From an uncultured Caldimonas sp. (GTDB taxonomy: Bacteria; Pseudomonadota; Gammaproteobacteria; Burkholderiales; Burkholderiaceae), in NCBI RefSeq assembly GCF_946480305.1, contig NZ_CAMLJQ010000045.1, forward strand, positions 1-36,463: DNA of 36,463 nucleotides, in the 5' to 3' direction. Below the pieces are notes generated by a model, which was not told where the DNA came from, did not search any database, and saw only the letters and a list, made by a program, of their open reading frames with translations. Below, one piece after another: positions 18,600-28,427 of the stretch. Position 1 is the stretch's first letter, and the number at the start of each line of letters is the position of its first letter. Position numbers and translations under genes: made by a program.

Positions 18600-19538
18600 T
18601 CAGTCTCCGAACATCTTCTGTTTGAGCTCACGCCGCTGCTGAGCCTCGAGGGACAGTGTAGCGGTGGGACGCGCGATCAACCGGCCCAGGCCGATCGGTT
18701 CGCCGGTTTCGTCACAGAAGCCGTAGTCGCCTGCGTCGATGCGGGCCAGGGCCTGGGAAATCTTCTTCAGCAGCTTGCGTTCGCGGTCGCGGGTGCGCAG
18801 CTCGAGCGCGTGCTCTTCCTCGATCGTCGCGCGGTCTGCCGGGTCGGGCACGATGGAAGTGTCTTCGCGCAGGTGCTCGGTGGTCTCGCCCGCATTGCTC
18901 AGCAGGTCTTCCTTCAGGCTTTCGAGCTTGGCACGGAAGAACTCGAGCTGCTTGTCGCTCATGTATTCGCTGTCCGGCATCGCAAGCACTTCGGCGTCGG
19001 TGAGCTCGCGACCTGCCTTGTTCTTCCAGGCGTTGGCCAGCTTGGGGTCGGACGGCGCGGAGGTGCGGGGCTGGTCGAGCACCCCGGTGACGGAGGATTT
19101 GTTCATGGTGGCTGAGGGAGAGGCGCGGTCAGCAAGGGAACTCGCGAACGAGGCCTTGGCCGGGCTGGGACGTGACACGACAGGCTGTGGGGCGGGGGCC
19201 GCCACCGCGGGAGCAGGCGCCGCTGCGACCCCTTTCGCCGCGGCCGGCTTGGCTGCGGGGGCAGCCGCGGCCTTGGCCGGTGCCTTGGCAGGCGTCGACT
19301 TGGCAGCAGGCTTGGGGGTAGGGGCTTTGGATGTGCTCACCGGTTTAGTGGAACTGTCGACGGGGGATTTCCGGGCCGGGGCCGCGGAGGTCTTGGCAGC
19401 TTTGGCAGAAGCGGCCTTGCTGTCGGCCGCTTTCGCCGGGGCCTTGGCTGCCGGGCTTGCCTTCTTGCCGGCGGCAGCCACGGGCGGAGTTTTCGCCGCG
19501 GGCTTGGCGCTGCTGGTTCGGGCCGGGGTCTTGCTCAC
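18600..19538 (-). CDS. dksA: DksA/TraR family RNA polymerase-binding regulator with long Ala/Lys/Pro-rich N-terminus
   Basis: Secondary-channel regulator of RNA polymerase that works with ppGpp. From the GTG at 19538, behind a good AGGAG at 19550-19546, the product is 312 residues, about twice E. coli DksA. Residues 1-140 are an Ala/Lys/Pro/Ser-rich, histone-like basic tail. The DksA domain (about 165-312) keeps the coiled-coil tip DPADRA (231-236) and the GEPIGLGRLIARPTA segment. Of the four zinc cysteines only the first, Cys275, remains; the others are Thr278, Ser296 and Ala299, as in zinc-independent DksA types. An internal ATG (MNKSSVTGV, residue 145) could give a short form without the tail. 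The frame is open to 19622, but the ribosome site favours 19538. Confidence 0.9.
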   Translation of the reverse strand: MSKTPARTSSAKPAAKTPPVAAAGKKASPAAKAPAKAADSKAASAKAAKTSAAPARKSPVDSSTKPVSTSKAPTPKPAAKSTPAKAPAKAAAAPAAKPAAAKGVAAAPAPAVAAPAPQPVVSRPSPAKASFASSLADRASPSATMNKSSVTGVLDQPRTSAPSDPKLANAWKNKAGRELTDAEVLAMPDSEYMSDKQLEFFRAKLESLKEDLLSNAGETTEHLREDTSIVPDPADRATIEEEHALELRTRDRERKLLKKISQALARIDAGDYGFCDETGEPIGLGRLIARPTATLSLEAQQRRELKQKMFGD

Positions 19539-19560
19539 TTTCCGTCTCCTCGCAGGGGCA

Positions 19561-19566
19561 GTTATA
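19561..19566 (-). promoter_or_regulatory. Possible -10 element of dksA
   Basis: TATAAC on the minus strand, 22 nt before the GTG start and just upstream of the AGGAG ribosome site, fits a -10 box. I see no clear -35. The rest of the 159-bp gap to the cobW stop holds no convincing terminator. Confidence 0.25.
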
Positions 19567-19697
19567 TACCTGCTCTTGTCGAATTCGGCTAGGAACTTGA
19601 GGCGTCCGGCACGCCGGGGCACCCAAGGGCGCCGCGGATTGTAGCCATCCCGTGGGCCCTGGAACGGGAGTTTTCCCGGGGGTGTGGTGACGGTTGG

Positions 19698-20741
19698 TCA
19701 CGAGAGACACTGTTGCAGACCCTGCAGGAAGATGTCGCGCGGCAGGTCGATGCCGATGAACACCATCTTGCTGTTCTTCGGCTCGCCCTCGGCCCACTTG
19801 GGCCCCAGGTCGCTGCCCATCAGCTGGTGCACGCCCTGGAAGATCACCTTGCGATCGGTGCCCGCCATGTAGAGCACGCCCTTGTAGCGCAGCATGCGCG
19901 GGCCGTAGATCTGGACGATGCTGCCGAGAAAGTCTTCGAGCTTGGCGGGATTGAACGGGCGATCGGCGCGAAACACGAAGGATTTCACGTCGTCGTCGTG
20001 GTGATGGTGGTGCGGGTGGTCGCAGTGCTCGCCATGTTCATGTTCATGGTCATGATCATGGTGATGGTGGTCGTGATCGTCCTCGGCATTCAGGAAGTCC
20101 GGGTCGATCTCCAGCTTGGCGTTCAGGTTGAAGCCGCGCAGGTCGAACACCTCGCTCAGCGGCACTTCGCCGAAATGCACGCGGCGCTGCGGCGCGCGCG
20201 GGTTCATGTGCTTGAGCCGGTGCGCGAGCGCGTCCGCGCTGGCTTCGTCGACCAGGTCGGTCTTGCTGATGAAGATCTGGTCTGCGAAACCCACCTGGCG
20301 GCGCGCTTCCTGCCGGTCGTTCAGTTGCTGTTCGGCATGCTTGGCATCGACCAGCGTCAGCACCGAGTCGAGCAGGTAGGTTTCGGCGATCTCGTCGTCC
20401 ATGAAGAAGGTCTGGGCGACGGGGCCGGGGTCGGCCAGGCCGGTGGTCTCGATCACCACGCGCTCGAAATCGAGTTCGCCGCGGCGCTTGCGCACGGCCA
20501 GGTCGGCCAGCGTGGCGCGCAGGTCCTCGCGGATCGTGCAGCAGATGCAGCCGTTGCTCATCTGGATGACCTGTTCCTGGGTCTCGGCCACGAGGATGTC
20601 GTTGTCGATGTTTTCTTCGCCGAACTCGTTCTCGATCACGGCGATCTTCTGGCCATGCGCCTCGGTCAGCACGCGTTTGAGCAGCGTCGTCTTGCCGCTG
20701 CCGAGAAAGCCGGTGAGGATGGTGGCGGGGATCAGGCTCAT
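19698..20741 (-). CDS. CobW/COG0523 family GTP-binding metallochaperone
   Basis: G3E GTPase of the COG0523 group, whose members deliver metals such as zinc or cobalt to client proteins. The 347-residue product has Walker A GFLGSGKTT (11-19), the metal-binding CxCC motif GCICC (64-68), the SKTDLVDE guanine-specificity region (about 159-166), and a His-rich loop at 223-248 with 16 histidines in 26 residues. The CobW C-terminal domain spans about 253-340. The start at 20741 precedes Walker A at the usual distance; the open frame to 21110 crosses the divergent corC gene. No Zur-type operator is recognisable. The client cannot be told from context. Confidence 0.92.
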   Translation of the reverse strand: MSLIPATILTGFLGSGKTTLLKRVLTEAHGQKIAVIENEFGEENIDNDILVAETQEQVIQMSNGCICCTIREDLRATLADLAVRKRRGELDFERVVIETTGLADPGPVAQTFFMDDEIAETYLLDSVLTLVDAKHAEQQLNDRQEARRQVGFADQIFISKTDLVDEASADALAHRLKHMNPRAPQRRVHFGEVPLSEVFDLRGFNLNAKLEIDPDFLNAEDDHDHHHHDHDHEHEHGEHCDHPHHHHHDDDVKSFVFRADRPFNPAKLEDFLGSIVQIYGPRMLRYKGVLYMAGTDRKVIFQGVHQLMGSDLGPKWAEGEPKNSKMVFIGIDLPRDIFLQGLQQCLS

Positions 20742-20944
20742 GGAAGTACTCGCTTCGGACGGTGCCGCGCCAAGTGGGGGCGACGGGCGGGAATTCAAGA
20801 AGGCGGCCAGTGTAGCGAGCCCGTCACCGGCCCGTCGGCACCAGGGCGACGGCGGTACAGGCAGGTTTCGTGCCTGAACGGTCGGGCGGGCGGTGGAAGC
20901 GGCGCGGGGGGTGGGGTATCCTTGCGGTTCCCCAACTACGACGC

Positions 20945-21817
20945 ATGCTTGTGTCCGACCCTCACCCGAGTCGCTCGCACCGCATCGGTGACAAGCGTAC
21001 TCTCTTCGAACGCCTGGTCGAGCTGATTTCTCCCGGGCCTGATTCAAAAGACGAGCTGATCGAAACCCTCGCGGAGGCCGAAGACCGCGAGCTGATCGAG
21101 CCGGAGTCACGGCTCATGCTCGAGGGTGTGCTGCGCATGGCCGACATGACGGCCGGCGACGTGATGGTGGCCGCACCGCGCATGGACCTGCTGGACATCG
21201 ACGCGCCGTATGACGAGCTGCTCGCGGTCGTCATCGACACCGGCCATTCGCGCTTTCCGGTCTACGACGGGCACCGCGAGAACATCATCGGCATCCTGAT
21301 GGCGAAGGACCTGCTCAAGCTGCAGCGTGCGCCCGAGTTGAACCTTCGCACTCTGCTGCGGCCGACCGTGTTCGTGCCGGAGTCCAAGCGGCTGAACGAG
21401 CTGCTGCGCGATTTCCGCTCCAACCGCAACCATCTTGCGATCGTCATCGACGAATTCGGCAAGACGGCGGGGCTGATCACGATCGAAGACGTGCTCGAGG
21501 AGATCGTCGGCGAGATCGAGGACGAATTCGACGAGGACGATGCCCCGACGGGCATCTACACGCTGGCCGACGGCAGCCACCGCGTCGCGGGCGATGCCGC
21601 CATCGAAGCCGTGAATGCCTTTTTCGGCACCGAGCTGCCTGAAGACGACTTCGACACGATCGGCGGGCTGATCGCCCACGAGGTCGGCCATGTGCCGCGC
21701 CGCGGCGAAGTGGCCGACATCGCCGGGCTGCGTTTCGCGGTCATGTTCAACCGTGCCGGCGCGGTACGGTGGTTCAAGGTCACCCGCGTGCCCGTCGCCG
21801 CGATGGCTGAAAACTGA
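20945..21817 (+). CDS. corC: CorC/YbeX-type CBS domain protein
   Basis: A 290-residue cytoplasmic protein with a charged N-terminal region, a CBS pair (about 60-190; AAPRMDLLDIDAPYDELL and FDEFGK-like IDEFGKTAGLITIEDVLEEIVGEI) and a C-terminal CorC_HlyC domain (about 205-285; DDFDTIGGLIAHEVGHVPRRG). It lacks the DUF21 membrane domain of CNNM-like relatives. Family members are linked to magnesium/cobalt efflux and ribosome-related roles, and the gene commonly precedes lnt, as here, with one base of overlap. The ATG at 20945 begins MLVSDPHPSRSH; the frame is open to 20870. The 203-bp divergent gap to cobW shows only a weak CAGGCA/TGCCTG hairpin at 20858-20876 and a TATCCT hexamer at 20917. Confidence 0.92.
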   Translation: MLVSDPHPSRSHRIGDKRTLFERLVELISPGPDSKDELIETLAEAEDRELIEPESRLMLEGVLRMADMTAGDVMVAAPRMDLLDIDAPYDELLAVVIDTGHSRFPVYDGHRENIIGILMAKDLLKLQRAPELNLRTLLRPTVFVPESKRLNELLRDFRSNRNHLAIVIDEFGKTAGLITIEDVLEEIVGEIEDEFDEDDAPTGIYTLADGSHRVAGDAAIEAVNAFFGTELPEDDFDTIGGLIAHEVGHVPRRGEVADIAGLRFAVMFNRAGAVRWFKVTRVPVAAMAEN

Positions 21818-23313
21818 TGCGGCCGTGGCTTGACCTGCTGGTCGCCGCGGCGGCAGGCGGCGCGCACGCGCTGGCCTTCAGCAACACCGCGCTGTGGTGG
21901 CTGCAACTGCTGGCGTTGGCCGTGCTCGTGTGGCGCGTGCAGGTGGCGCCGGGTGCCGGCCGTGCGGCGCTCATCGGCTGGGTGTTCGGCACCGCATGGC
22001 TGGTGGGCGGCACCTGGTGGCTGTTCATCAGCATGTACCGATATGGCGGCCTGCCGGCCTGGCTGGCGGCGCTGGCGGTGTTGCTGCTCGCGGCGGTCCT
22101 GTCGATCTACCTTGCCGCAGCGACGTGGTGGTATGCCCGCTCGGCGGTCCGGTCCCGCCTGTGGTCGCCGGTACTGTTCGCCTCGCTGTGGCTGCTCGCG
22201 GAACTGGCCCGAGGGGTCTTGTTCACCGGCTTCCCCTGGGTGGCGTCGGGTTATGCGCACGTCGATGGGCCGCTGTCCACGCTGGCGCCCCTGGTCGGCG
22301 TCTATGGCATCGGCTTCGTGGCCGCCTGGATCGCGGCGGCTGCCGCCAAGCTGATCGGTGCAGGGTACCGCCCGCGCGGCTGGGCGCCTTTGCTGGCGGC
22401 GCTGCTGCTGTGCGTGGTGGCGTCCGCCTTGCCGCGCGACTTCACCGCGCCCACGCGTGCGCTCACCGTCACGCTCTTGCAAGGCAACGTGCCCCAGGAC
22501 GAGAAGTTCTCGCAGGAACACCTGCCGCGCGTGCTGGAGTGGTATGCCGACGAACTGGAGTCCGCTGCCGGCGACCTGGTCGTCACGCCGGAGACCGCCA
22601 TCCCGCTGCTGCCGCAGCAACTGCCGCCGCGCTACTGGGAAGGGCGCGAACTGCACTTTGCACAAAAGGACACCGCCGCGCTGATCGGCATGCCCCTGGG
22701 TGACTTCGTCGAGGGCTACACCAATTCGGTGGTCGGTCTGAAGAAGGGCCAGACGCCCCACTACCGCTACGACAAGTTCCACCTGGTGCCCTTCGGCGAA
22801 TTCATCCCGCTCGGGTTCCGCTGGTTCGTCGACATGATGAACATGCCGCTCGGCGACTTCGACCGCGGGCCGTTGAACCCGCCGTCGTTCGAGGTGGCCG
22901 GCGAACGCATCGCGCCGAACATCTGCTACGAGGATCTGTTTGGCGAAGAGCTGGCGGCGCGCTTCGTCTCGCCGGCCAGCGCGCCGACCATCTTTGCCAA
23001 CGTGAGCAACATCGGCTGGTTTGGCGACACCGTGGCGGTGCACCAGCACCTTCAGATCTCGCGGATGCGATCGCTCGAGTTCCAGATCCCGATGCTGCGC
23101 GCCACCAACACGGGTGCCACGGCCATCATCGACCACAACGGGCGTGTGGTGCAGGAGCTCGCCCCCTTCACGCGCGGCGTGCTGACCGGCCCGGTGCATG
23201 GCCGCACGGGGCTGACGCCCTTCGCGCGCTGGGCGTCGCGTGCGGGGCTGTGGCCGCTGCTGGCGCTGGCCGTCTCGCTGCTCGCGCTGTCGGCGGTGTG
23301 GCGCCGGCGCTGA
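21817..23313 (+). CDS. lnt: Apolipoprotein N-acyltransferase
   Basis: Inner-membrane enzyme that adds the third acyl chain to lipoproteins, the last maturation step before Lol sorting. The 498-residue product has several N-terminal membrane helices (to about 205), then a periplasmic nitrilase-type domain with triad Glu259 (VVTPETAIP), Lys320 ([12 protein letters not shown]) and Cys370 ([11 protein letters not shown]), and a final membrane helix near 475-493. The ATG at 21817 overlaps the corC stop. Confidence 0.96.
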   Translation: MRPWLDLLVAAAAGGAHALAFSNTALWWLQLLALAVLVWRVQVAPGAGRAALIGWVFGTAWLVGGTWWLFISMYRYGGLPAWLAALAVLLLAAVLSIYLAAATWWYARSAVRSRLWSPVLFASLWLLAELARGVLFTGFPWVASGYAHVDGPLSTLAPLVGVYGIGFVAAWIAAAAAKLIGAGYRPRGWAPLLAALLLCVVASALPRDFTAPTRALTVTLLQGNVPQDEKFSQEHLPRVLEWYADELESAAGDLVVTPETAIPLLPQQLPPRYWEGRELHFAQKDTAALIGMPLGDFVEGYTNSVVGLKKGQTPHYRYDKFHLVPFGEFIPLGFRWFVDMMNMPLGDFDRGPLNPPSFEVAGERIAPNICYEDLFGEELAARFVSPASAPTIFANVSNIGWFGDTVAVHQHLQISRMRSLEFQIPMLRATNTGATAIIDHNGRVVQELAPFTRGVLTGPVHGRTGLTPFARWASRAGLWPLLALAVSLLALSAVWRRR

Positions 23314-23331
23314 CACCACCCCGTTCGCCAA

Positions 23332-23337
23332 TAGAAT
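23332..23337 (+). promoter_or_regulatory. Possible -10 element upstream of glyQ
   Basis: TAGAAT lies 71 nt before the glyQ ATG in the 95-bp gap after lnt. No matching -35 box is seen, so this is only a candidate start of a separate glyQS transcript. Confidence 0.25.
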
Positions 23338-23408
23338 CAAGCGTTTATCCGCGCTGTTTCCTGCATCGCAGGCTGCGCGGGCGCCGATTCCACTCCAACA
23401 CCAAGACG

Positions 23409-24317
<909 letters not shown>

Positions 24318-24319
24318 CC

Positions 24320-26425
24320 ATGACCAAGAATCTTCTTGTTGAACTGTTCGTCGAAGAACTGCCGCCGAAGGCCTTGAAGAAGCTCGGCGAGGCGTTTGCG
24401 TCGGTGCTGACCGACAGCCTGCGTGCTCAAGGCTTGACCGATGGGCGTGCCGCCACGACCGCCTATGCCTCGCCGCGCCGCCTGGCGGCGCTGGTGCCCG
24501 CCGTCGCCTCGCGCGCAGCGGACAAGGCCGTGCAGCAGAAGCTGATGCCGGTCAGCGTCGGCCTGGACGCGCAAGGACAGGCGACGCCCGCGCTGCTGAA
24601 GAAGCTCACGGCGCTCGGCGCCGACGCCTCGGTGGTGCCGCAACTCAAGCGCGCGATGGACGGCAAGGCCGAAGCCCTGTTCTACGACAGCGTGGTGCCC
24701 GGCGCGACGCTGCTCGAAGGCCTGCAGAAGGCGCTCGAGGAGGCGCTCGCCAAGCTGCCTATTCCGAAGGTCATGACCTACCAGCTGGCCGATGGCTGGA
24801 CGAGCGTGAACTTCGTGCGCCCAGCGCACGGCCTGGTGGCCTTGCATGGCGACGAGGTGGTGCCGGTGGGTGTGCTGGGCCTGCAGGCCGGACGCAACAC
24901 GCAGGGGCATCGCTTCGAGGCGCTGAAGAGCCCCATCGTGCTGACGAACGCCGACAGCTACGCCGAGCAGCTCGAATCCGAAGGTGCGGTGATCGCCAGC
25001 TTCGAGGCGCGCCGCGCCGAGATCGCGCGTCAGCTGCAGGCTGCAGCGCAACAGGTGGGCGGCGGCGCCCGGCCGATCGAAGACGATGCGCTGCTCGATG
25101 AAGTGACGGCGCTGGTCGAGCGACCCAACGTGCTGGTCGGTCAGTTCGAGCCGGAGTTCCTCGAAGTGCCGCAGGAGTGCCTCATTCTCACGATGAAGGC
25201 CAACCAGAAGTATTTCCCCCTGCTCGATGGGAATGGCAAGCTGACGCACCGCTTCCTGGTGGTGAGCAACATCCGCCCGGAAGACCCGAGCGCAGTGATC
25301 GGCGGCAACGAGCGCGTGGTGCGGCCTCGCCTGGCCGACGCCAAGTTCTTCTTCGACCAGGACCGCAAGAAGACGCTCGCATCGCGTGTGCCGGGACTCG
25401 CCAAAGTGGTCTATCACGGCAAGCTTGGCACGCAGGGCGAGCGCGTGGAGCGGGTGCGGGCCATCGCGCGTGCGATCGGCGAGCAGCTCGGCGGGCCGGT
25501 GCTTGCGCAGCGTGCCGATCAGGCTGCGATGCTGGCGAAGGCCGACCTGCTGACCGACATGGTCGGCGAATTCCCCGAGCTGCAGGGCGTGATGGGCGCC
25601 TACTACGCGAAGCACGACGGGCTCGACGACGAGATCGCCTTCGCGATCGAAGACCACTACAAGCCGCGCTTCGCGGGCGACGACCTGCCGCGGCATCAGC
25701 TGGGCGTCGTCGTTGCACTCGCCGACAAGCTCGAAACCCTGGTCGGCCTGTTCGGCATCGGCCAGGTGCCCACCGGCGACAAGGACCCGTTCGCGCTGCG
25801 CCGGCACGCATTGGGCGTGATCCGCATGCTGAGCGAGAAGCAGCTGCCGCTGGCCCTCGATGCCTTGTTGGTGCAGGCCGCCGGTGCCTTCGGCGGGCGG
25901 CTCACCGAGTCGACCGCGGCGTTGACCGAGTTCATCTACGACCGCCTGAGCAGCAGCCTGCGCGAGCAGGGCTACACGGCCCAGGAGGTCGAGGCGGTGC
26001 TCGCCTTGCGCCCGCCGCATCTGTTCGACGTGCCCAAGCGGCTGCAGGCGGTGCGTGCTTTCGCCTCGCTACCCGAGGCGGAAAGCCTTGCCGCGGCCAA
26101 CAAGCGCGTCGGCAACATCCTCAAGAAGGCCGAGGGCGCGGTCGTGCCGCAGGTTGACGCCGCGCTGCTGCGCGAGCCGGCGGAGCAAGCCTTGTCCGCG
26201 GCGCTGCAGGAGGTGCGACCCCAGGCCGATGCTGCGTTCGAGCGCGGCGACTACGCGGTGTCGCTGCAGGCTCTGGCGGTGCTGAAGGCACCGGTCGACG
26301 CATTCTTCGACGGCGTGATGGTCAACGCCGAAGACCCCGCATTGCGGGCCAACCGGCTCGGGTTGCTGGCCACGTTGCACGCGGGCATGAACCGCGTGGC
26401 CGACCTGTCCAAGCTCGCGAGCTGA
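24320..26425 (+). CDS. glyS: Glycyl-tRNA synthetase beta subunit
   Basis: tRNA-recognition subunit of glycyl-tRNA synthetase. The 701-residue product starts MTKNLLVELFVEELPPKALKK and has the family landmarks TYASPRRLA-like AYASPRRLAALVPAV, FVRPAHGLVALHG, ECLILTMKANQKYFPL and, in the HD-like region, ADLLTDMVGEFPELQGVMGAYYA. A C-terminal DALR-type helical domain closes the protein. The ATG at 24320 lies 2 nt after glyQ; the same frame happens to be open through glyQ, which is a GC-rich artefact. Confidence 0.97.
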   Translation: MTKNLLVELFVEELPPKALKKLGEAFASVLTDSLRAQGLTDGRAATTAYASPRRLAALVPAVASRAADKAVQQKLMPVSVGLDAQGQATPALLKKLTALGADASVVPQLKRAMDGKAEALFYDSVVPGATLLEGLQKALEEALAKLPIPKVMTYQLADGWTSVNFVRPAHGLVALHGDEVVPVGVLGLQAGRNTQGHRFEALKSPIVLTNADSYAEQLESEGAVIASFEARRAEIARQLQAAAQQVGGGARPIEDDALLDEVTALVERPNVLVGQFEPEFLEVPQECLILTMKANQKYFPLLDGNGKLTHRFLVVSNIRPEDPSAVIGGNERVVRPRLADAKFFFDQDRKKTLASRVPGLAKVVYHGKLGTQGERVERVRAIARAIGEQLGGPVLAQRADQAAMLAKADLLTDMVGEFPELQGVMGAYYAKHDGLDDEIAFAIEDHYKPRFAGDDLPRHQLGVVVALADKLETLVGLFGIGQVPTGDKDPFALRRHALGVIRMLSEKQLPLALDALLVQAAGAFGGRLTESTAALTEFIYDRLSSSLREQGYTAQEVEAVLALRPPHLFDVPKRLQAVRAFASLPEAESLAAANKRVGNILKKAEGAVVPQVDAALLREPAEQALSAALQEVRPQADAAFERGDYAVSLQALAVLKAPVDAFFDGVMVNAEDPALRANRLGLLATLHAGMNRVADLSKLAS

Positions 26426-26446
26426 CACCGTCAAGGAGCGCAAGCG

Positions 26447-27049
26447 ATGGAACGTGCGATGAAGCTGGTGGTGCTGGGGCGCGATGGCGTCATCAACCGC
26501 TACCGCGATGAGCACGTCGCCACGCCGCAGGAATGGGAGCCGTTGCCCGGTGCACTCGAGGCGATTGCCCGCCTCAACCATGCGGGCTGGCACGTGGTGG
26601 TGGCCACCAACCAGCCGGGCCTCGGCACCGGGCTGCTCGACATGGCGGGCCTCAATGCCGTGCACCGTTACATGAACGAGATGCTCGCGCGCCACGGTGC
26701 CCGCGTCGATGCCGTGTTCATCTGCCCGCACACCGCGGCCGATGGCTGCGACTGCCGCAAGCCAGCGCCTGGATTGCTGCTGAAGATCGGTGAACGCTTC
26801 GGGGTCGACCTCGCGCAAGTGGTGGTTGCCGGGGACACCGTGCGTGATCTGGAGGCGGCGTACGCCGCCGGCTGCGAGCCGCACCTGCTGCTCAGCGGTC
26901 GCAGCGGCCAGTTGACGGCGGACGAAGCGCAGCAGCTGGCTGCGCAGGTGCCGGGCAGCCGGGTGCATGCCGACCTCGATGCGCTGGTCGCCCACCTCGT
27001 GCAGCGCGAGCGCACCGGGCGCGACTCGGGTTTCGGCGCGCTCAAATGA
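26447..27049 (+). CDS. GmhB-like HAD family protein lacking the nucleophilic Asp (likely pseudoenzyme)
   Basis: A 200-residue HAD-IIIA protein resembling D-glycero-D-manno-heptose-1,7-bisphosphate 7-phosphatase and the next gene. It keeps VVATNQPG (motif II), the zinc-type CPH...CDCRKP stretch with the motif III lysine, and GDTVRD (motif IV). In motif I, however, it reads LGRDGVIN: Gly11 replaces the aspartate that forms the phospho-enzyme, while Asp13 remains. Family knowledge says loss of that Asp abolishes phosphatase activity, so it is probably inactive or has another role. The ATG at 26447 follows AAGGAG by 8 nt; ATG 26459 is an alternative. The stop overlaps the next gene's ATGA. Confidence 0.9.
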   Translation: MERAMKLVVLGRDGVINRYRDEHVATPQEWEPLPGALEAIARLNHAGWHVVVATNQPGLGTGLLDMAGLNAVHRYMNEMLARHGARVDAVFICPHTAADGCDCRKPAPGLLLKIGERFGVDLAQVVVAGDTVRDLEAAYAAGCEPHLLLSGRSGQLTADEAQQLAAQVPGSRVHADLDALVAHLVQRERTGRDSGFGALK

Positions 27050-27636
27050 AGCTCGTCATCCTCGATCGCGACGGCACGCTGAATGTCGATCGTGACGATT
27101 TCGTGAAATCGCCGGAAGAGTGGGTGCCGCTGCCCGGCGCACTCGAGGCGGTGGCACGGCTGAACCATGCCGGCTGGAAGACCGTCGTCGCGACCAACCA
27201 GTCGGGCCTGGCCAGAGGGCTGTTCGACATGGGCGCCCTCAACGCCATGCACGCCAAGATGAACGCCTTGCTCGCGCAGCACGGCGGGCGCATCGACGCC
27301 ATCTACTTCTGCCCGCACGGGCCGGACGACGGTTGCGATTGCCGCAAGCCGTTGTCGGGGCTGTTTCGACGCATAGGCGTCGACTTCCGCGTCGACCTGC
27401 ACGGCGTGCCCACCGTGGGCGACACGCTGCGCGACCTGCAGGCCGGCGCGGCGCTGGGCTGCGAAACGCACCTCGTGCGCACCGGCAAGGCCGAGCGCCT
27501 AGACGCGGCGGGGCTGGACGACCTGCTGCGCCGCGTGCCGGGGACGCAGGTGCACGCCGACCTGGCTGCCTTTGCCGATGCGCTGATCCAGCGCGAGGCG
27601 CCTGATTCCCTCTCGGTCTTCGGAGACCCGACCTGA
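27046..27636 (+). CDS. gmhB: D-glycero-beta-D-manno-heptose-1,7-bisphosphate 7-phosphatase
   Basis: HAD phosphatase of ADP-heptose (LPS inner core) synthesis. The 196-residue product has intact motif I LDRDGTLN (Asp7 nucleophile, Asp9 acid/base), motif II VVATNQSGLARG, zinc-binding CPHGPDDGCDCRKP with the motif III lysine, and GDTLRD in motif IV. About half the residues match the preceding gene by eye, so the pair arose by tandem duplication. The ATG at 27046 overlaps the upstream stop, and the stop overlaps the plsC ATG by one base, so the three are translationally coupled. Substrate preference for alpha or beta anomer is not certain from sequence. Confidence 0.9.
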   Translation: MKLVILDRDGTLNVDRDDFVKSPEEWVPLPGALEAVARLNHAGWKTVVATNQSGLARGLFDMGALNAMHAKMNALLAQHGGRIDAIYFCPHGPDDGCDCRKPLSGLFRRIGVDFRVDLHGVPTVGDTLRDLQAGAALGCETHLVRTGKAERLDAAGLDDLLRRVPGTQVHADLAAFADALIQREAPDSLSVFGDPT

Positions 27637-28409
27637 TGTTGTTGTTCCTGCGTTCCCTGCTGTACATGCTGTGGCTGATCGTCACCGTGGTGCCCTATGC
27701 GGTCGTCGTGCTGATCGTCTCGATCTTCGTGCGCGGCGCGCCGCTGTACTGGCTGTGCGTCGGCTGGATCCGCACGGCGCTGTTCGGGGCGCGCTGGATC
27801 TGCGGCATCCGCGAACGCGTGCAGGGCATGGAGAACCTGCCTGACGGGCCCTGCATCCTGCTTCCCAAGCACCAGTCGGCCTGGGAGACCCTGGCCTTCC
27901 CGTCGCTGATGCCGCGGCCGCTGAGCTATGTGTTCAAGCGTGAGCTGCTGTATGTGCCGTTCTTCGGTTGGGCCCTGGGCCGGCTCGACATGGTGCACAT
28001 CGACCGCAGCCGTCGTACGGAGGCCTGGAACAAGGTGGCCGAACAGGGCAGTCGCTACATGGCGGGCGGCAACTGGGTGATCATGTTCCCGGAAGGCACG
28101 CGCACCGCCCGTGGCAGCCAGGGTGCCTACAAGAGCGGTGGCACGCGGCTGGCCATCTCGACGGGCGTGCCGGTGGTGCCGATCGCCGTCACTTCGGCGC
28201 GCTGCTGGCCGCGGCAGGCCTTCATCAAGCGGCCCGGCGTGGTCGACGTGTCGATCGGCAAGCCGATTCCTTCTACCGGGCGCGACGCCGACGAACTGAT
28301 GCGCGAGGTCGAGGCCTGGATCGAGGCCGAGATGCGCCGGCTGGACCCGCAGGCCTATCCGCCACAGGGCGGTGCGGCACCCGCCGGGGCTGCACCGACC
28401 GGCGCTTGA
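27636..28409 (+). CDS. plsC: 1-acyl-sn-glycerol-3-phosphate acyltransferase
   Basis: Membrane-bound acyltransferase making phosphatidic acid from lysophosphatidic acid. The 257-residue product has an N-terminal hydrophobic stretch (about 1-35), then the catalytic motif KHQSAWE. It reads His79-X4-Glu84 rather than the canonical His-X4-Asp; I recall similar variants in betaproteobacterial PlsC. The glycerol-phosphate motif FPEGTR is at 151-156, and VPVVPIAV follows. The C-terminus is Pro/Ala/Gly-rich and low in complexity. Placement after gmhB suggests an envelope-lipid gene group. Confidence 0.93.
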   Translation: MLLFLRSLLYMLWLIVTVVPYAVVVLIVSIFVRGAPLYWLCVGWIRTALFGARWICGIRERVQGMENLPDGPCILLPKHQSAWETLAFPSLMPRPLSYVFKRELLYVPFFGWALGRLDMVHIDRSRRTEAWNKVAEQGSRYMAGGNWVIMFPEGTRTARGSQGAYKSGGTRLAISTGVPVVPIAVTSARCWPRQAFIKRPGVVDVSIGKPIPSTGRDADELMREVEAWIEAEMRRLDPQAYPPQGGAAPAGAAPTGA

Positions 28410-28413
28410 GCCC

Positions 28414-28419
28414 TATACT
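28414..28419 (+). promoter_or_regulatory. -10-like TATACT just before the YgjP-type gene
   Basis: TATACT ends 8 nt before the ATG at 28428. No Shine-Dalgarno lies between them and no good -35 is seen. If functional it would give a leaderless or nearly leaderless message separate from plsC. Confidence 0.4.
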
Positions 28420-28427
28420 CCGCGGCC

